Below, piece by piece: positions 1-9,034 of a DNA stretch of 37,046 nucleotides (its first letter is position 1; every line of letters begins with the position of its first letter). The notes beneath the pieces were generated by a model, which made no database searches, was not told the origin of the DNA, and worked only from the letters and a program-made list of their open reading frames with translations. A program made the translations under genes and the position numbers. This stretch comes from an uncultured Flavobacteriales bacterium (GTDB lineage: Bacteria > Bacteroidota > Bacteroidia > Flavobacteriales_D > Parvicellaceae), in NCBI GenBank assembly GCA_905480225.1, contig CAJQPO010000003.1, forward strand, positions 1 through 37,046. Reading direction: 5' to 3'.

Positions 1-1
1 T

Positions 2-961
2 AGAAGTGAAAATGGAGATTCATTGCCGTATTTAGATGCGATTACGATTACCTTTTTACCAGACAGGCATCAAGAATACATGCAATTTAAATTAGGTAAG
101 TATGAAATGATTTCTGGTTTAGATCAGAGTTTTCAGGAGACATTACTCACTGATTTTGGCGAATTAAAAGAGTCTCTAGATAGTACGATGACATTTTCAA
201 AGCTGCCTTGGCTTAAAACAGATTATTTAGGATTCTTGGTAGATACAACCAAGAAGATTGCAAAAAACAGCCCATTAAGTAATCGCTTAGTTAGGCAAGC
301 AGTTAATTGTGCATTAGATCGAGATGAATTAGTCACGTATATGCGCAAGAATATTGGAAAGGGGGCGAGCAGAGGCTTTTTACCTAAGGGAATGCCGGGG
401 TTTGATCAATTAACTGTTGCGCGCAATGAATTCGATCCCGAAAAGTCCAGAGAGTTATTGAGAAAAGCAGGTTATGCCGGCGAACCCATAAAACTAATAG
501 TTGCCAATCAGTATAAGCAAATGTGTAATTACATTCAGCGTAAATTAAAAGAGGTGGGTTTAGATGTGCAAGTTGATGCGGTTTCGAAATCTGTTCATCG
601 AAAAGACATGGCTACATTTCAAGCTAACTTTTTTCTTAAAAACTGGACGGCTGATTATCCAGATGCTACTAACTTTTACCAGCTTTTCTACAGTAATAAT
701 TTTGCTCCAGAAAATGGGCCAAATTATACGCATTTTAACAACGAGAAATACGATGAATGTTTTGAGCTTTTGTTGGAAGAGACCAACGATTCTGTTAAAT
801 GGTCTTTGTGTAATCAGTTAGAAGCCATTTTGGTAGAAGATGCACCTATCATACCATTATTTTATGATGAAACTGTCCGTTTTTTCTCTCCGCGAGTAAG
901 CGGAATCAAGGCCAATTCAATGAATCAACTGGATTTGTCTGAAGTTAAATTGCATAACTAA
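2..961 (+). CDS. ABC transporter substrate-binding protein, family 5 (5'-truncated)
   Basis: C-terminal part of a periplasmic solute-binding protein of the SBP_bac_5 (oligopeptide/dipeptide/nickel) family, which delivers substrate to an ABC importer. The frame is open to the left edge, so the true start lies outside; a TTG at 23 is only an internal codon. Visible family hallmarks are the 'LPYLDAI' segment near the left edge, the SNRLVRQAVNCALDRDEL stretch (the VRQA-x-NYAIDR family signature), 'GFLPKGMPGF' (family: gplP.gmpgy), the 'DPEKSRELLRKAGY' lobe motif and, near the end, 'EDAPIIPLFY' (family: d.Pw.Ply). It ends at TAA 959-961, which overlaps the stop codon of the convergent gene. No permease or ATPase gene is visible. 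The family call is firm; the ligand cannot be told. Confidence 0.88.
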   Translation, partial: RSENGDSLPYLDAITITFLPDRHQEYMQFKLGKYEMISGLDQSFQETLLTDFGELKESLDSTMTFSKLPWLKTDYLGFLVDTTKKIAKNSPLSNRLVRQAVNCALDRDELVTYMRKNIGKGASRGFLPKGMPGFDQLTVARNEFDPEKSRELLRKAGYAGEPIKLIVANQYKQMCNYIQRKLKEVGLDVQVDAVSKSVHRKDMATFQANFFLKNWTADYPDATNFYQLFYSNNFAPENGPNYTHFNNEKYDECFELLLEETNDSVKWSLCNQLEAILVEDAPIIPLFYDETVRFFSPRVSGIKANSMNQLDLSEVKLHN

Positions 962-2082
962 TATTCGATAACGGTACTGATTGCTCTGTGATCGGATAAT
1001 TGTTCCTTATGCGTTTTGAAATTAAAGGAGTTAAAGTCCTTGGAATGGAGTATATAATCAATTCTAATCATTGGAAATGAGCAGTAGGTTCCAGCTGTTC
1101 CATTAGCACTCAGTGTAAAAGCATCACAAAAATTTTTTGTGAGGCACTTGTAATTGTAGGAGACGGGCGTGTCATTAAAATCACCACAAAGAACCAGTGG
1201 ATAAGGTGAGTTGTTGGTGTGCTTTAGAAGTATGTCAGTTTGAACCGATCTTTTTTTGTAGGCATTACTTAACCTGGAAAATATTTGCGAATTATTATTG
1301 GCTTTTTGATGTGGCCAAGTTTTATAATTGCCTTCTGCGCCAATAGCTTCATAGTCTGCTTGCGAAAACCTAGCGGACCCAATGTGTGCGTTGTAGATTC
1401 GAATGGTGTCCTCATTTATTTTAAGGTCTGTATATAGAAAGCTGTTGCTTTTATCATTATTGAATTTAAAATGAGCGTGATTAATAATGGGAAATTTACT
1501 CAAGGTAATTAGCCCGAAGAATTGATTTTGTTTGATGTTGACGGTATAGCCTTCTGCGAAATTTTTAGCCTTTAGAAATTGTATGAGGGTATCTCGTGTT
1601 GGAAATTGCCAATCATTGGTCTCATTTTGATGATAAAATTCTTGAAAACAAATGACCTCGGGATCTTCTTTGGATAGAAAGTCAAAGATTTGGTTTCTAG
1701 TTTGTTTGTTTTGTGTCCAATTGTATAAATCGAATAGTCGGACATTGTAGCTCATAATGGTAAACTCTGTTGATTTGTTTGGATCGTTCCTATTGGTAAT
1801 AGTGAGTTGCACGAAATGGCTGAGGTGCGAATATCCAATTAGAATGGTGATTAACGAGAGTAAAAACAGTTTTTTTCTTTTCAATATCCAGTAGACTAAA
1901 AAGAATGTATTTGCGAATAAAAAGGCAGGATATAGCAAACCGAAAAATGCAATTAAAGAAATTTTTGCAGGGCTTACAAAGGTTGAAGTATATGCTAGAA
2001 GTAATCCGACAATACAGAAAAAGTTAATTGTCGCAATGAACCGATTTAGGCGTGAAAGTGTTTTATAACCTTTTTCCTTCAT
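958..2082 (-). CDS. Membrane-anchored endonuclease/exonuclease/phosphatase (EEP) family protein
   Basis: 374-residue protein with two or three hydrophobic helices in residues 15-95, followed by a complete EEP (DNase I-like) hydrolase domain, residues 107-374. Expected catalytic and metal residues are present: N113 (SYNVR), E148 (CFQEF), H233 (NAHIGS), D301 and N303 (CGDFND), D342 (IDYIL) and D364-H365 (SDHRA). The family cleaves phosphodiesters in nucleic acids, phospholipids or inositol phosphates; here the catalytic domain is tethered to the membrane, probably on its outer face. It is the last gene of the mutL-rhomboid cluster and its start overlaps the upstream rhomboid gene by 20 bases, so translation is probably coupled. 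Its stop codon overlaps that of the convergent transporter gene. The substrate is unknown. Confidence 0.9.
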   Translation of the reverse strand: MKEKGYKTLSRLNRFIATINFFCIVGLLLAYTSTFVSPAKISLIAFFGLLYPAFLFANTFFLVYWILKRKKLFLLSLITILIGYSHLSHFVQLTITNRNDPNKSTEFTIMSYNVRLFDLYNWTQNKQTRNQIFDFLSKEDPEVICFQEFYHQNETNDWQFPTRDTLIQFLKAKNFAEGYTVNIKQNQFFGLITLSKFPIINHAHFKFNNDKSNSFLYTDLKINEDTIRIYNAHIGSARFSQADYEAIGAEGNYKTWPHQKANNNSQIFSRLSNAYKKRSVQTDILLKHTNNSPYPLVLCGDFNDTPVSYNYKCLTKNFCDAFTLSANGTAGTYCSFPMIRIDYILHSKDFNSFNFKTHKEQLSDHRAISTVIEY

Positions 2083-3013
2083 TAAATAAATAGTCCTTTT
2101 CAGCTTTAGAAAGAGACTCGTAACCTGACCTTTTAATTTTATCTAAAATAGCGTCAATCTTAGCTTGTCGATCAACCTTTTGTACATTGTAATCAGCATC
2201 TGTCTTGGTTGTGGTCCTTTTGCTTTTATTTTTTGATTTGAAGTCTTTGTTTCGATATTTAACCTTCATTTTACCTCTAGGGTTACTTTTACCTGCAAAT
2301 AATGCGGTTAGTCTATTTAATAGCCGCGTGAACCAGCTTAATATATCTTTGCCATCCTGCTTAAATTTTACGGCCAAATAGCCAAACGCTAACCCAGCAA
2401 CATGCGCTACGCTACCTCCCAGGTTATTGCTAAAAGTTGAAATCGTAGAGAGGTCGATTAAAACATAGATTCCTGCGATTAGAATTAATGGAGGTTGGAC
2501 AATAAGCATGTTGAATCGCATCATAGGAGCATATGCAACAGATGCGCCTAATATTCCCATTACACAACCTGATGCACCTACTATACTAGAACCTACTAAA
2601 CTTCCTTCAAAAACTCCCAAAGCATGTAAAAGATTAAAAAAGACTACGTAAACAAGAAAACCTGTAATTCCGCTTAGAAGAAAAGTGGCTGTATAATCTT
2701 TATCGGACATAAATTGAGACAATACTCTTCCAAAAAAGTAGATGCCAATCATGTTGCCAAAAAAATGACGGGGACCATCATGAATGAGTATATTGGTAAA
2801 TATGGTCCATGGTTTAAAAAACAGGCTGGGTAAGTGAGCAGTGCCAGCCAGCCAGCTCAAATTTTCTTGGATGGACAAACCTTGTCTATTGACACTGACG
2901 ACTATAAAATTTAGGATTAGCGTTGTAACAAAAATTACAGCAAAAATCATGATGGTTTTAATGGAAATACCACCTGTTTGATAAATTCTTTTTATATCGT
3001 CACTGAATGCCAT
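2063..3013 (-). CDS. Rhomboid family intramembrane serine protease (with basic C-terminal tail)
   Basis: 316-residue polytopic membrane protein. Rhomboid signature residues are all there: H83 and N87 of the H-x3-N motif (HFFGN), nucleophile S148 in GASG, and H204 in 'AHVAG', so the Ser-His dyad is intact. About six helices occupy residues 20-215. A lysine/arginine-rich soluble tail (about 245-316) follows and ends in a short helical module (KIDAILDKIKRSGYESLSKAEKDYLF), a C-terminal domain often seen on Bacteroidota rhomboids (DUF6576-like, from memory). It starts immediately after the stop of the preceding rhomboid gene (no spacer) and overlaps the next gene by 20 bases. It presumably cleaves transmembrane segments of membrane proteins; the targets are unknown. 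Confidence 0.93.
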   Translation of the reverse strand: MAFSDDIKRIYQTGGISIKTIMIFAVIFVTTLILNFIVVSVNRQGLSIQENLSWLAGTAHLPSLFFKPWTIFTNILIHDGPRHFFGNMIGIYFFGRVLSQFMSDKDYTATFLLSGITGFLVYVVFFNLLHALGVFEGSLVGSSIVGASGCVMGILGASVAYAPMMRFNMLIVQPPLILIAGIYVLIDLSTISTFSNNLGGSVAHVAGLAFGYLAVKFKQDGKDILSWFTRLLNRLTALFAGKSNPRGKMKVKYRNKDFKSKNKSKRTTTKTDADYNVQKVDRQAKIDAILDKIKRSGYESLSKAEKDYLFNEGKRL

Positions 3014-3751
3014 TTAATAGAATTTGGTTTTGTTTTTTTGCCAGATTAGTAACATAATCAGCCCTATTAAAGCTCCGCCAATGTGGGCGAAATGTGCTAT
3101 GCCGCCTGCTTGACTGCCAAATGCCTGATAGCCCAGATAAATTTCCAAACCACCATACATCAGCACAAACCATTTGGCTTTTATGGGGATAGGAGGGAAA
3201 AGAAGCATGAGTTCTGTATTAGGAAATAACCAGGCAAATGCAGCAAGCAATCCAAAAATAGCTCCAGACGCGCCAACAAGAGGTATGTTCTCCGTACCAA
3301 AAAGAATTTTAAGAGTTGGTTCTGGCCAATTGGTGTAAACTGATCCAGTTTCGTTGTAAATTGCTAATTGGTCATTGGATAGCATTTCTAAATAGGGTTG
3401 TATTTCAACCATTGTGACAATGTTATGCAATACATAAGATCCTAAACCACAGATTAAATAGTAGGTCAAGAATCGTTTTGGTCCCCAAACTCGTTCAATT
3501 TGACTGCCAAACATTACCAGTGCAAACATGTTAAACAGGATGTGCATTAACCCCCTGTTGTCGTGCATAAACATGTGTGTGATAATTTGATAGGGTTCAA
3601 AGTTCTCAGAACCCCAATAATAAGCACCTAGAATAGTATTTAAATTTAATTGTTGGCTTGAAAAAACAAAGTTAGCCAACATGAGTACAACATTAATCAA
3701 GAGTAGGTTCTTGACAACGGGTGGCATGTTTCTAAAAATATTCTGTAGCAT
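3014..3751 (-). CDS. Rhomboid family intramembrane serine protease
   Basis: 245-residue rhomboid with six predicted helices and almost no extra domains. H70 and N74 (HILFN), nucleophile S162 in GASG and catalytic H223 in 'AHIGG' are all present, so it should be an active Ser-His intramembrane protease. A loop of about 40 residues between helices (residues 115-155) is longer than in the neighbouring rhomboid. It lies 3 bases downstream of mutL and directly abuts the second rhomboid gene, so the two are made from one transcript. They differ greatly in sequence outside the motifs, so they are old paralogues rather than a recent duplication. Confidence 0.93.
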   Translation of the reverse strand: MLQNIFRNMPPVVKNLLLINVVLMLANFVFSSQQLNLNTILGAYYWGSENFEPYQIITHMFMHDNRGLMHILFNMFALVMFGSQIERVWGPKRFLTYYLICGLGSYVLHNIVTMVEIQPYLEMLSNDQLAIYNETGSVYTNWPEPTLKILFGTENIPLVGASGAIFGLLAAFAWLFPNTELMLLFPPIPIKAKWFVLMYGGLEIYLGYQAFGSQAGGIAHFAHIGGALIGLIMLLIWQKNKTKFY

Positions 3752-3754
3752 TAT

Positions 3755-5560
3755 TTATAAGTCAAATTTCTTTTCAAATTCTTCTAATGGAACATTGACT
3801 GTAGTTGGCTTCCCAGCCGGAGAATAAAAAGGTTGTTCGCAAGCAAATAACTCATCAATTAAGTTTTGCATTTCTAATACAGAAAGTGTTTGTCCACTTT
3901 TAATACACTCTGCTTTTGCCATGCTGCGCGCTAGTTTTTCTTCAAAACGAATATGTATTTGGTCTTCGTCCTTAAGACTTGATAAAATAAGTTCAAAAGC
4001 ATGCTGTAAGTTCATTTCGTTCACTACAGAAGGAATAGCATTAATAATGATTGATCCTTGTCCAAATTCTGATACATCAAACCCCATTCCATTTAGTTGT
4101 TTACTGACAGATTGTAGTAAAACAATGTCTTGATTGTTCAATTCGATGGTAATGGGGAATAATACCTGTTGCGCGCTCATTGCATTGTTCGCAATTTTTT
4201 GAATGTATCTTTCAAACAAGATTCTTTCATGCGCCTTTTGTTGGTCAATCAAAATGAATCCTGATTTAATGTGGTTGATAATGTATCTTTTATGCAGCTG
4301 ATAGGGTAGGCGTTGTTCTTGAACCTCCATTAATTCTTCTTCATCATTAACAACATTGGGCGAGTCGTTGGCATTTTTGTACATGTTTTCCAGTGCCAAG
4401 ATGTCAGACGAACTGGCCTTTTTTCCCGTAAAGTCTGATTGTGCAGATGAAAGGTGAAAGGGATTGTAATCAGGATCTCCTTTTACGTGAGGCGGAGAAA
4501 CGGTTCTGTCTTTTGGTAATGGATTGATTTCGAAGCTGGTTTCTTGGTCAAAATCAAGCGTTGGCGCTATGTTGTACCGACCTAAAGATTGTTTAGAAGC
4601 AGAACGAAGAATAGCATAAATAGCCCGTTCGTCTTCAAATTTAATTTCCGTTTTTGTAGGATGAATGTTAACATCAATTGTAGCAGGATCAACCGTTAAA
4701 TAAATAAAATAAGAAGGGTGTTGGTCTGGAGCAATTAGTTCTTCATATGCTTTTACAACTGCATGATTGAGATACGGACTTTTTATAAATCGATTATTAA
4801 CAAAGAAATATTGTTCTCCTCTGGTTTTTCTTGCTGCTTCTGGTTTCCCAATAAATCCACTTACTTTAATAATCGTCGTGTCTTCTTCAATGGGAACCAA
4901 TTTCTCGTTGTAATTTTTACCCATTATCGCAACGATTCGTTGTCTAAGACTCTGACCGATTAGGTTGTGCACTTCATTACCATTGTGATTTAGTTTCATC
5001 CCCAATTCTGGATGGGTTAGTGCAATGCGCAGAAACTCTTCAATTATGCGTCTTAATTCGGCAGTATTTGATTTGAGAAAATTTCTTCTTGCAGGAACAT
5101 TGTAAAAGAGGTTTTTCACCTGAATGTTAGTCCCCGTAATTGTGGGGCAGGGTTCATTCAGTTTAACCTCAGAACCTTCGATAATTAAACGGGTACCTAA
5201 CTCTTCATTTGCCGTTCGAGATTTAATATCAACTTGAGCTACAGCAGCGATGGATGACATCGCTTCACCTCTAAATCCTTTTGTCTGAATGGAAAAAAGG
5301 TCATCAACCGACTCAATTTTAGAAGTAGCGTGTTTTTCAAAACACATTTTTGAATCCGTTGGATTCATACCAATTCCATCATCAATGACTTGAATTAATG
5401 AACGTCCGGCATCTTTTAGAATGACCTGAATGTTTTCGGCTTTTGCATCTACAGCATTTTCTAACAGCTCTTTTACGACAGAGGCTGGCCGCTGTACAAC
5501 TTCCCCAGCTGCAATTTGACTGGCTACGTGATCCGGGAGTAACTTAATGACATCTGGCAT
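3755..5560 (-). CDS. mutL: DNA mismatch repair protein MutL
   Basis: 601-residue MutL. The GHKL ATPase region shows E31 and N35 (KELLENAVDA), DDGIGM at 60-65 and GFRGEA at 95-100, followed by the transducer domain with 'IDVNIHPTKTEIKF'. A linker of roughly 90 residues leads to the dimerisation/endonuclease domain. MutL acts after MutS recognises a mismatch; in species without MutH it usually nicks DNA itself. Here the endonuclease motif DQHAxxExxxxE reads DQQKAHERILFE (439-450), and the conserved CPHGRP zinc motif reads SPAGKP (580-585), so the metal site is altered; see findings. It lies between a small membrane-protein gene (3-base gap) and the rhomboid pair (3-base gap), in one apparent operon. 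Confidence 0.97.
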   Translation of the reverse strand: MPDVIKLLPDHVASQIAAGEVVQRPASVVKELLENAVDAKAENIQVILKDAGRSLIQVIDDGIGMNPTDSKMCFEKHATSKIESVDDLFSIQTKGFRGEAMSSIAAVAQVDIKSRTANEELGTRLIIEGSEVKLNEPCPTITGTNIQVKNLFYNVPARRNFLKSNTAELRRIIEEFLRIALTHPELGMKLNHNGNEVHNLIGQSLRQRIVAIMGKNYNEKLVPIEEDTTIIKVSGFIGKPEAARKTRGEQYFFVNNRFIKSPYLNHAVVKAYEELIAPDQHPSYFIYLTVDPATIDVNIHPTKTEIKFEDERAIYAILRSASKQSLGRYNIAPTLDFDQETSFEINPLPKDRTVSPPHVKGDPDYNPFHLSSAQSDFTGKKASSSDILALENMYKNANDSPNVVNDEEELMEVQEQRLPYQLHKRYIINHIKSGFILIDQQKAHERILFERYIQKIANNAMSAQQVLFPITIELNNQDIVLLQSVSKQLNGMGFDVSEFGQGSIIINAIPSVVNEMNLQHAFELILSSLKDEDQIHIRFEEKLARSMAKAECIKSGQTLSVLEMQNLIDELFACEQPFYSPAGKPTTVNVPLEEFEKKFDL

Positions 5561-5563
5561 AGA

Positions 5564-5899
5564 TTATCCGCCTAATTTTTCAAAGGTAGAAGAAACCGCA
5601 TCGATATTCTTGTAGAGATAAACGAATGTTGCGGTGAGAATCGCTAAGATAATGAGTAATCTAAAATTACTTTTAGTTCTCGCCTTTGACACTTGTTTTT
5701 TCTTCCAATCAATATCCGTCTTATTTCTGAAGTTCATTTCTCGGCGAACTCTTTCCCCTTCCTCTTTACCTTTTTCTTGTTCAATTTCATTGACTCTTCG
5801 CATCAATCGTTCCTTGTCAGCATCGTAGTAACGAGTGGCCAGATTGAAAGACTTGGGCTTTCGGATTTTAAATAATCCTATTCCTTCTTTTAGAATCAT
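5564..5899 (-). CDS. Small single-pass membrane protein of unknown function
   Basis: 111 residues. The first 78 are highly charged and probably helical, with many Lys, Arg and Glu (for example the stretch LMRRVNEIEQEKGKEEGERV), and are followed by one transmembrane helix at about 80-98 (LLIILAILTATFVYLYK) and a short tail. The topology is likely N-in, C-out. It begins with 'FKIRKPKSFNLATRYYDADKE', a pattern I associate with small conserved proteins encoded beside mutL in Bacteroidota, but I cannot name a function. It is the first gene of the five-gene minus-strand cluster, 3 bases before mutL. A TAAATTTG sequence on the minus strand at 5904-5911 could be a -7 box but lies so close that the transcript would be nearly leaderless. 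Confidence 0.8.
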   Translation of the reverse strand: MILKEGIGLFKIRKPKSFNLATRYYDADKERLMRRVNEIEQEKGKEEGERVRREMNFRNKTDIDWKKKQVSKARTKSNFRLLIILAILTATFVYLYKNIDAVSSTFEKLGG

Positions 5900-6076
5900 A
5901 CAACAAATTTAAGAATCTATCTACATAACCGAAGGTACAATCAAAATATTGTGGGCACGGTTGTTGACGAATAATAAGAAAAGCTACACTATTCACAATG
6001 GCTTTAGGATAAGATGATAGAAAGCCTGAATTAGTTAAATAGGATTAAGGTAAATTTAATTGAAAGAAGGGGAGTT

Positions 6077-9034
6077 ATGCGGTACGTATTGGGAATAATA
6101 GCAATAATTGTGTTAAATGTGTCATTTGCCGGTGACCCATTAATCGTTGGAGGTGATGCGGATAGTCCCGCAAAATCTTGGGCGGATAGTGTGATTAGGA
6201 AAATGTCTTTGGAAGAAAAAATTGGTCAGCTTTTCATGGTTGCGGCATACTCAAACAGGGATGAACAGCATCGTAAGGAAATCACAAACCTGATTGAAAA
6301 GCATCACATTGGCGGATTAATCTTTTTTCAAGGTGGTCCTGCGCGTCAGATTGATTTAACCAATTTCTACCAATCTAAAAGTAAAGTGCCTTTAATGATT
6401 GGTATCGATGCTGAGTGGGGTTTGAAGATGCGTCTAGACTCTACGTTTAAGTTTCCTAAACAAATGACACTTGGTGCTATGCAGGAGGATACTTTGGTAT
6501 ATCACATGGGAAAGGAAATAGCCAATCATTGTAAACGAATTGGGGTACATGTTAATTTTGCACCCGTGCTGGATGTCAATAACAACCCCAATAATCCAGT
6601 TATCAATTACCGCTCTTTTGGTGAAAACAGAGAAAATGTATCGCGTAAAGGAATTCAATACCTGAAAGGTCTGCAGGATTATGGTGTTTTGGCCAATGGA
6701 AAACATTTTCCAGGACATGGCGATACCGACAAAGATTCGCACAAATCATTACCAACAGTGCCACATGGTAGGGCTAGATTGGATTCGGTAGAGTTATTTC
6801 CTTTTCAAAATGCAATTAAAAATAACCTAGGTAGTATCATGGTTGCTCATTTGCGGGTTCCGAACTTAGAATCAATGCCGGATTTGGCAACAACTCTTTC
6901 CCCTAAAGTTGTTACTCAATTATTAAAAGATGAGATGGGTTTTGAAGGACTCATTTTCACAGATGCTTTAAATATGAAAGGGGTAAGTGCCTATTACAAA
7001 CCGGGAGAAGTAGATGTTAAGGCTTTGCTGGCTGGTAATGATGTTTTGCTGTTTTCTGAGGATGTGCCCACTGCGATAAAAAAGATTAAAGAAGCAATCA
7101 AAAGCAAAGAAATTTCTACAAAGGAGATTACAAAAAGAGTTCGGAAAATCCTAGAATATAAAAAGACATTTGGTGTGGATACATTTGTGCCAATTGGAAA
7201 AGAAAATTTATATGAAGATTTAAAAAATAAAAAAGCTGAGTTGCTAAAAAGACGCATTTATGAAGAAGCGTTGACGGTGGTGAAAAATGAGGCGGAGCTG
7301 CTGCCCTTGACCGGATTAGAATCAAAAAAAATGCTGGGAATATCAATAGGTAAACCAGTTTCTAATGCTTTCTCAGTAGGGATGGATCGATATTGCAAAT
7401 TGAGTGTACTACAACTCGACAAGAATGGTGGTCATAATCAGGTATTAGAAAATATCAAAACAATTGCAGAGCATGATGTTATTGTCGTCTCAACGCATGA
7501 TTTGAGTCAGCGTGTTAAAAACAACTACGGTTTAACGAAAGATGCTGTAAAAATTATTCAGGAATTAGCCATTCTAAGACCAACTATATTGGTGCATTTT
7601 GGCAATCCTTATGCTTTGAGTAAGCTTGATTCCTTGACAGATTTAAAAGCAATCGTAGTAGCCTATGAAGAAGAAACAGTTGTTTTAGATGTTACTTCTC
7701 AGCTGCTTTTTCATGGAATACCGGCTAAAGGAAAATTACCTGTTTCTATTAATGAGCAATATCCTGAGGGTACTGGAGTGACTTGGACGGATAGAACTCG
7801 GCTGAAATATACGATACCAGAAGATATTGGAATTGGCCAACTGGAATTAGAACCCATAGATAGTATAGTTCAAGATGCAATCGCTCAAAATGTTTTTCCA
7901 GGGTGTCAGATAATGGCAATCAAAGATGGAAATGTTTTTTATCACAAGGCGTTCGGAAAGCATACCTATGATGGTGACCAAGAAGTAGATCTCAATGATG
8001 TATATGATATTGCTTCAATTACGAAAATCGCATCTTCAGCAGCATCAATAATGAAAATGGAGGATCAAAATCAATTTGATGTTGAAAAAACGTTAGGAGA
8101 CTATCTGCCAAACTTAACCGATAGTACGGACTATAAAGAGGTAGCATTAAAAGACATGTTAACACATCAAGCTGGATTTGTATCGTGGATTCCATTTTAT
8201 GTGAGAACTTTGCACAAAGGACAACCAAGTTTCAAGCTGTACAGTCCGAAGAAAACACCATTTAACAACATTGAAGTAGCGGAAGGTCTTTGGTTAAACC
8301 CTAATTACCAGGATACGATTTTTAAAAGAATCTTAGGAACACCGGTTGCTAAAAATAAAAAATACAAGTATTCGGATTTGGGTTATTATTTCATTAATAG
8401 AATAGTGACGGATGTCAGTATGATGAGTCAGCAGGAGTTTGTGGACAGTAATTTTTACAAGCCTCTGGGACTTGAGCAGATAGGTTACAGGCCATTAGAT
8501 AGGTTTCAGAAGAAAAATATTGTTCCAACGGAGCGGGACGACTATTTTAGGCATCAGTTAGTACATGGTTACGTGCATGATCAAGGTGCAGCAATGTTTG
8601 GTGGAGTCCAAGGCCATGCAGGATTATTTTCTAATGCAAATGATTTGGGCGTAATGATGCAAATGTATTGTAACTATGGCTCGTATGGTGGAACCAGGTA
8701 TTTGTCTGATTCAATTGTAAGAAAATATACATCTTCACCGTTTTTAGAAAACAGAAATAGACGAGGAATTGCATTTGACAAACCGGTAAGAGAAGGTGGT
8801 AGTGGTCCAACATGCAGCAAATGTGCATCTGACGAAAGTTTTGGTCATTCGGGTTTTACAGGAACGCTTACATGGGTTGATCCTAAATTGAACTTGGTTT
8901 ACGTTTTTCTATCTAATCGAGTATACCCAGATGCAGGAAATCGAAAGATCATTTCTATGGGAATTCGAACTAAGATTCAACGTGTATTGTATAATGCTGT
9001 AAATTCGGCTAACGAATCTAAGCTTGATTTATGA
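6077..9034 (+). CDS. Glycoside hydrolase family 3 (NagZ-like) fused to a beta-lactamase-fold serine hydrolase
   Basis: 985-residue secreted two-enzyme protein. A signal peptide covers residues 1-18 (cut near SFAGD). Residues 35-365 form a GH3 beta-N-acetylhexosaminidase domain: KHFPGHGDT at 209-217, the D220-S-H222 acid/base dyad typical of NagZ-type enzymes, and nucleophile D296 in FTDALNM. A GH3 C-terminal-like domain follows to about 575. Residues 590-975 form a serine beta-lactamase/DD-peptidase-fold domain with S647-I-T-K650, Y765-S-D and H924-S-G. The protein probably trims N-acetylglucosamine from cell-wall fragments and hydrolyses a peptide or ester in the periplasm. An AAGGGGAG stretch sits just before the ATG. 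The last four bases overlap the bshA start (ATGA), implying translational coupling. The fusion type is known in Bacteroidota; the true substrate of the second domain is not known. Confidence 0.93.
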   Translation: MRYVLGIIAIIVLNVSFAGDPLIVGGDADSPAKSWADSVIRKMSLEEKIGQLFMVAAYSNRDEQHRKEITNLIEKHHIGGLIFFQGGPARQIDLTNFYQSKSKVPLMIGIDAEWGLKMRLDSTFKFPKQMTLGAMQEDTLVYHMGKEIANHCKRIGVHVNFAPVLDVNNNPNNPVINYRSFGENRENVSRKGIQYLKGLQDYGVLANGKHFPGHGDTDKDSHKSLPTVPHGRARLDSVELFPFQNAIKNNLGSIMVAHLRVPNLESMPDLATTLSPKVVTQLLKDEMGFEGLIFTDALNMKGVSAYYKPGEVDVKALLAGNDVLLFSEDVPTAIKKIKEAIKSKEISTKEITKRVRKILEYKKTFGVDTFVPIGKENLYEDLKNKKAELLKRRIYEEALTVVKNEAELLPLTGLESKKMLGISIGKPVSNAFSVGMDRYCKLSVLQLDKNGGHNQVLENIKTIAEHDVIVVSTHDLSQRVKNNYGLTKDAVKIIQELAILRPTILVHFGNPYALSKLDSLTDLKAIVVAYEEETVVLDVTSQLLFHGIPAKGKLPVSINEQYPEGTGVTWTDRTRLKYTIPEDIGIGQLELEPIDSIVQDAIAQNVFPGCQIMAIKDGNVFYHKAFGKHTYDGDQEVDLNDVYDIASITKIASSAASIMKMEDQNQFDVEKTLGDYLPNLTDSTDYKEVALKDMLTHQAGFVSWIPFYVRTLHKGQPSFKLYSPKKTPFNNIEVAEGLWLNPNYQDTIFKRILGTPVAKNKKYKYSDLGYYFINRIVTDVSMMSQQEFVDSNFYKPLGLEQIGYRPLDRFQKKNIVPTERDDYFRHQLVHGYVHDQGAAMFGGVQGHAGLFSNANDLGVMMQMYCNYGSYGGTRYLSDSIVRKYTSSPFLENRNRRGIAFDKPVREGGSGPTCSKCASDESFGHSGFTGTLTWVDPKLNLVYVFLSNRVYPDAGNRKIISMGIRTKIQRVLYNAVNSANESKLDL

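Noticed and set aside
5634-5875. Plus-strand frames opposite the small membrane protein
   Set aside because: They are antisense to a gene that fits tightly into the mutL cluster; the Phe/Ser-rich translation is typical of reversed Lys/Glu-rich coding sequence.
5900-6076. Divergent gap before the GH3 fusion, checked for a promoter or riboswitch
   Set aside because: TAAATTTA at 6051-6058 misses one consensus base and no -33 partner is clear; nothing else stands out.
6077-9034. Possible antibiotic-resistance beta-lactamase
   Set aside because: The SxxK/YxD/HxG domain is fused to a wall-active GH3 and is of the DD-peptidase/esterase-like class; nothing indicates resistance.
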